A stretch of DNA of 64,000 bases from Rhizobium leguminosarum bv. trifolii WSM1325 (GTDB taxonomy: Bacteria > Pseudomonadota > Alphaproteobacteria > Rhizobiales > Rhizobiaceae): positions 1,364,001 through 1,428,000 of the forward strand of contig CP001622.1 of assembly GCA_000023185.1 (NCBI GenBank). Direction: 5' to 3'. The notes beneath the pieces were generated by a model. It saw nothing but the letters and a program-made list of their open reading frames with translations. It searched no databases and was not told the origin of the DNA. How positions within the stretch are numbered: the stretch's first letter is position 1; the number at the start of each line of letters is the position of its first letter. Shown here one piece after another: positions 60,044-64,000 of the stretch. A program made the translations under genes and the position numbers.

Positions 60044-60444
60044 TGCCCAAGTTTTTATCTTGGGGCACAGCCGTGAATTCGTCTAGAAGGATGAAACAGG
60101 GCGTTCGGCCGGCATATCAAGGCGATACGGCGAGTTTATTTCTTAACCGGCCTTGACGAGACGGGTGGAAACCAGTAGTACCCCGGCCATCAGATCCCAT
60201 GTGAGGCTTGGCTGTTCGGGGCGACTCGCCCTGAAGTTCACCTCAAACAAGGTTCTAAACGCACGTTGAAGTCATGATGCTGCACGCACGACGCATATTC
60301 TATGCGTCCTCTGCTCCTTGTGGTCCATCTGCGGAAGCGGATCGGGCCATATTTTGCGCATTGACGGAAAGCGCGCGTCACTGCCGGAGACGGCGCGAGT
60401 TCAAGCCCGCAAGGGTACTGAGATAAAACGTAAGGGATGGTTGA
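60044..60444. promoter_or_regulatory. rpsL upstream region
   Basis: About 400 bases before rpsL hold no supportable gene. A sigma70-like candidate is CTTGAC at 60152-60157 with GTAGTA 17 bases later (60175-60180), so only the -35 box is convincing. The region probably carries the str operon promoter and leader. No binding element for S7 or S12 was recognised. Confidence 0.35.
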
Positions 60445-60816
60445 ATGCCTACCGTAAACCAGCTGATCCGCAAGCCTCGCCAGGCGAACGTAAAGCGTAA
60501 CAAGGTTCCCGCACTCCAGGAGAACCCGCAGAAGCGCGGCGTTTGCACGCGCGTCTACACGACGACGCCGAAGAAGCCGAACTCGGCTCTGCGTAAGGTC
60601 GCAAAGATCCGCCTGACCAACGGCTTCGAAGTCATTGGTTACATCCCCGGCGAAGGTCATAACCTTCAGGAACACTCCGTCGTCATGATCCGTGGCGGCC
60701 GCGTCAAGGACCTTCCGGGTGTCCGTTATCACATCATCCGCGGCGTTCTCGATACCCAGGGTGTCAAGAACCGCAAGCAGCGCCGCTCCAAGTACGGCGC
60801 GAAGCGTCCGAAGTAA
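60445..60816 (+). CDS. rpsL: 30S ribosomal protein S12
   Basis: The 123-residue protein has the decoding-centre loops [17 protein letters not shown] and [17 protein letters not shown], with the lysines whose change gives streptomycin resistance both in the sensitive form. It opens the str operon rpsL-rpsG-fusA-tuf. Confidence 0.97.
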   Translation: MPTVNQLIRKPRQANVKRNKVPALQENPQKRGVCTRVYTTTPKKPNSALRKVAKIRLTNGFEVIGYIPGEGHNLQEHSVVMIRGGRVKDLPGVRYHIIRGVLDTQGVKNRKQRRSKYGAKRPK

Positions 60817-60874
60817 TTCGGTTTTTGAATAATCCGGCGCTGCGCGAGGTCCTCCGCGTCATGAAGCGCCTTAA

Positions 60875-61363
<489 letters not shown>

Positions 61364-61392
61364 TTCCGAACGGTATCGAAAGGCAGTCCACA

Positions 61393-63492
<2,100 letters not shown>

Positions 63493-63560
63493 CCGGAATA
63501 CCAATTGACCGATAACAAGAATTAGATCCCTTCGGGGACTAGCAAAACGGAGACCCGAAA

Positions 63561-64000
63561 ATGGGAAAGAGTAAGTTTGAGCGCAACAAGCCGCACGTCA
63601 ACATTGGCACGATTGGCCACGTTGACCACGGTAAGACGTCTCTGACGGCAGCGATCACGAAGTACTTCGGTGAGTACAAGGCGTACGACCAGATCGACGC
63701 GGCTCCGGAAGAAAAGGCGCGTGGCATCACGATTTCGACGGCTCACGTTGAATACGAGACGCCGGCCCGCCACTATGCCCACGTCGACTGCCCCGGCCAT
63801 GCCGACTACGTCAAGAACATGATCACCGGTGCTGCCCAGATGGACGGCGCGATCCTGGTGTGCTCGGCCGCTGACGGCCCGATGCCGCAGACGCGCGAAC
63901 ACATCCTGCTGGCCCGCCAGGTCGGCGTTCCGGCAATCGTGGTGTTCCTGAACAAGGTCGACCAGGTTGACGACGCCGAGCTTCTCGAACTGGTCGAGCT
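63561..64000 (+). CDS. tuf: Elongation factor Tu (copy 2), partial: C-terminus beyond window
   Basis: The first 146 codons of a second tuf gene are present, in the str operon position after fusA. The visible 440 bases look identical to the start of the copy at 44354, including all synonymous sites, while the upstream sequences differ (here CGGAGACCCGAAA before the ATG). Such identity is usual for tuf pairs and is kept by gene conversion. Confidence 0.97.
   Translation, partial: MGKSKFERNKPHVNIGTIGHVDHGKTSLTAAITKYFGEYKAYDQIDAAPEEKARGITISTAHVEYETPARHYAHVDCPGHADYVKNMITGAAQMDGAILVCSAADGPMPQTREHILLARQVGVPAIVVFLNKVDQVDDAELLELVE
63561..64000 (+). repeat. Duplicated tuf sequence (copy 2)
   Basis: This is the partner of 44354-44793, with no difference seen in the overlapping 440 bases. 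The full repeat probably runs the whole gene length beyond the window. Confidence 0.85.

Overview
The window looks like a chromosomal segment of a Rhizobium species of the R. etli / R. leguminosarum group. The reasons are high GC with strong codon bias, the divK-pleD pair, an alphaproteobacterial RNase E with a large acidic insertion in its S1 domain, a DinB with an N-terminal zinc-ribbon-like extension, and the gene orders pyrB-pyrC-plsY-dprA-topA-rnr and secE-nusG-rplKAJL-rpoBC-rpsLG-fusA-tuf. This assignment rests on protein and synteny recognition from memory, not on a database search.

Layout. 1-3.4 kb: the end of an L,D-transpeptidase gene (cut by the window edge), dinB, a GNAT acetyltransferase, a HAD-like protein and a DUF3572 protein. 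3.5-6.2 kb: the cell-cycle / c-di-GMP pair divK-pleD, a structured small-RNA candidate, and rpmG. 6.3-17.7 kb, all on the minus strand: an MFS transporter, a DUF983 protein, and a tightly packed run pyrB-pyrC'-plsY-dprA-topA-rnr. 17.8-24.7 kb: aidB-like acyl-CoA dehydrogenase, a broken vapBC toxin-antitoxin remnant, rne, and the amidase amiC. 25-28.7 kb: mrcA (PBP1A) and prfB, the latter needing a programmed +1 frameshift.

28.9-38.1 kb is the accessory part: a ribose-type ABC importer (ATPase, permease, binding protein), an SDR dehydrogenase, dhaK and dhaL, then a SorC-family regulator fused in one reading frame to a second complete DhaK, followed by a second dhaL. Together these predict uptake of a small polyol, oxidation to a ketose and ATP-dependent phosphorylation, with a regulator carrying its own kinase domain. 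38.2-43.6 kb: an alpha/beta hydrolase, a secreted hypothetical, NAD kinase, tRNA-Thr, several small secreted or membrane proteins, an AprI/Inh-type protein with two apparent domains, and rlmB.

43.7-64 kb is the translation/transcription core: tRNA-Tyr, tRNA-Gly, tuf, a small membrane protein, an NAD-dependent epimerase, tRNA-Trp, secE, nusG, rplK, rplA, rplJ, rplL, rpoB, rpoC, a small conserved protein, rpsL, rpsG, fusA and the start of a second tuf whose visible 440 bases match the first copy.

The most noteworthy points are the SorC-DhaK fusion with duplicated DhaKL, a PyrC that has lost most of the dihydroorotase metal ligands (probably a non-catalytic partner of PyrB), the degenerate vapBC scar, the pleD-rpmG small RNA, and a perfect 15-bp inverted repeat between rplL and rpoB. 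I found no prophage, insertion sequence or CRISPR array.
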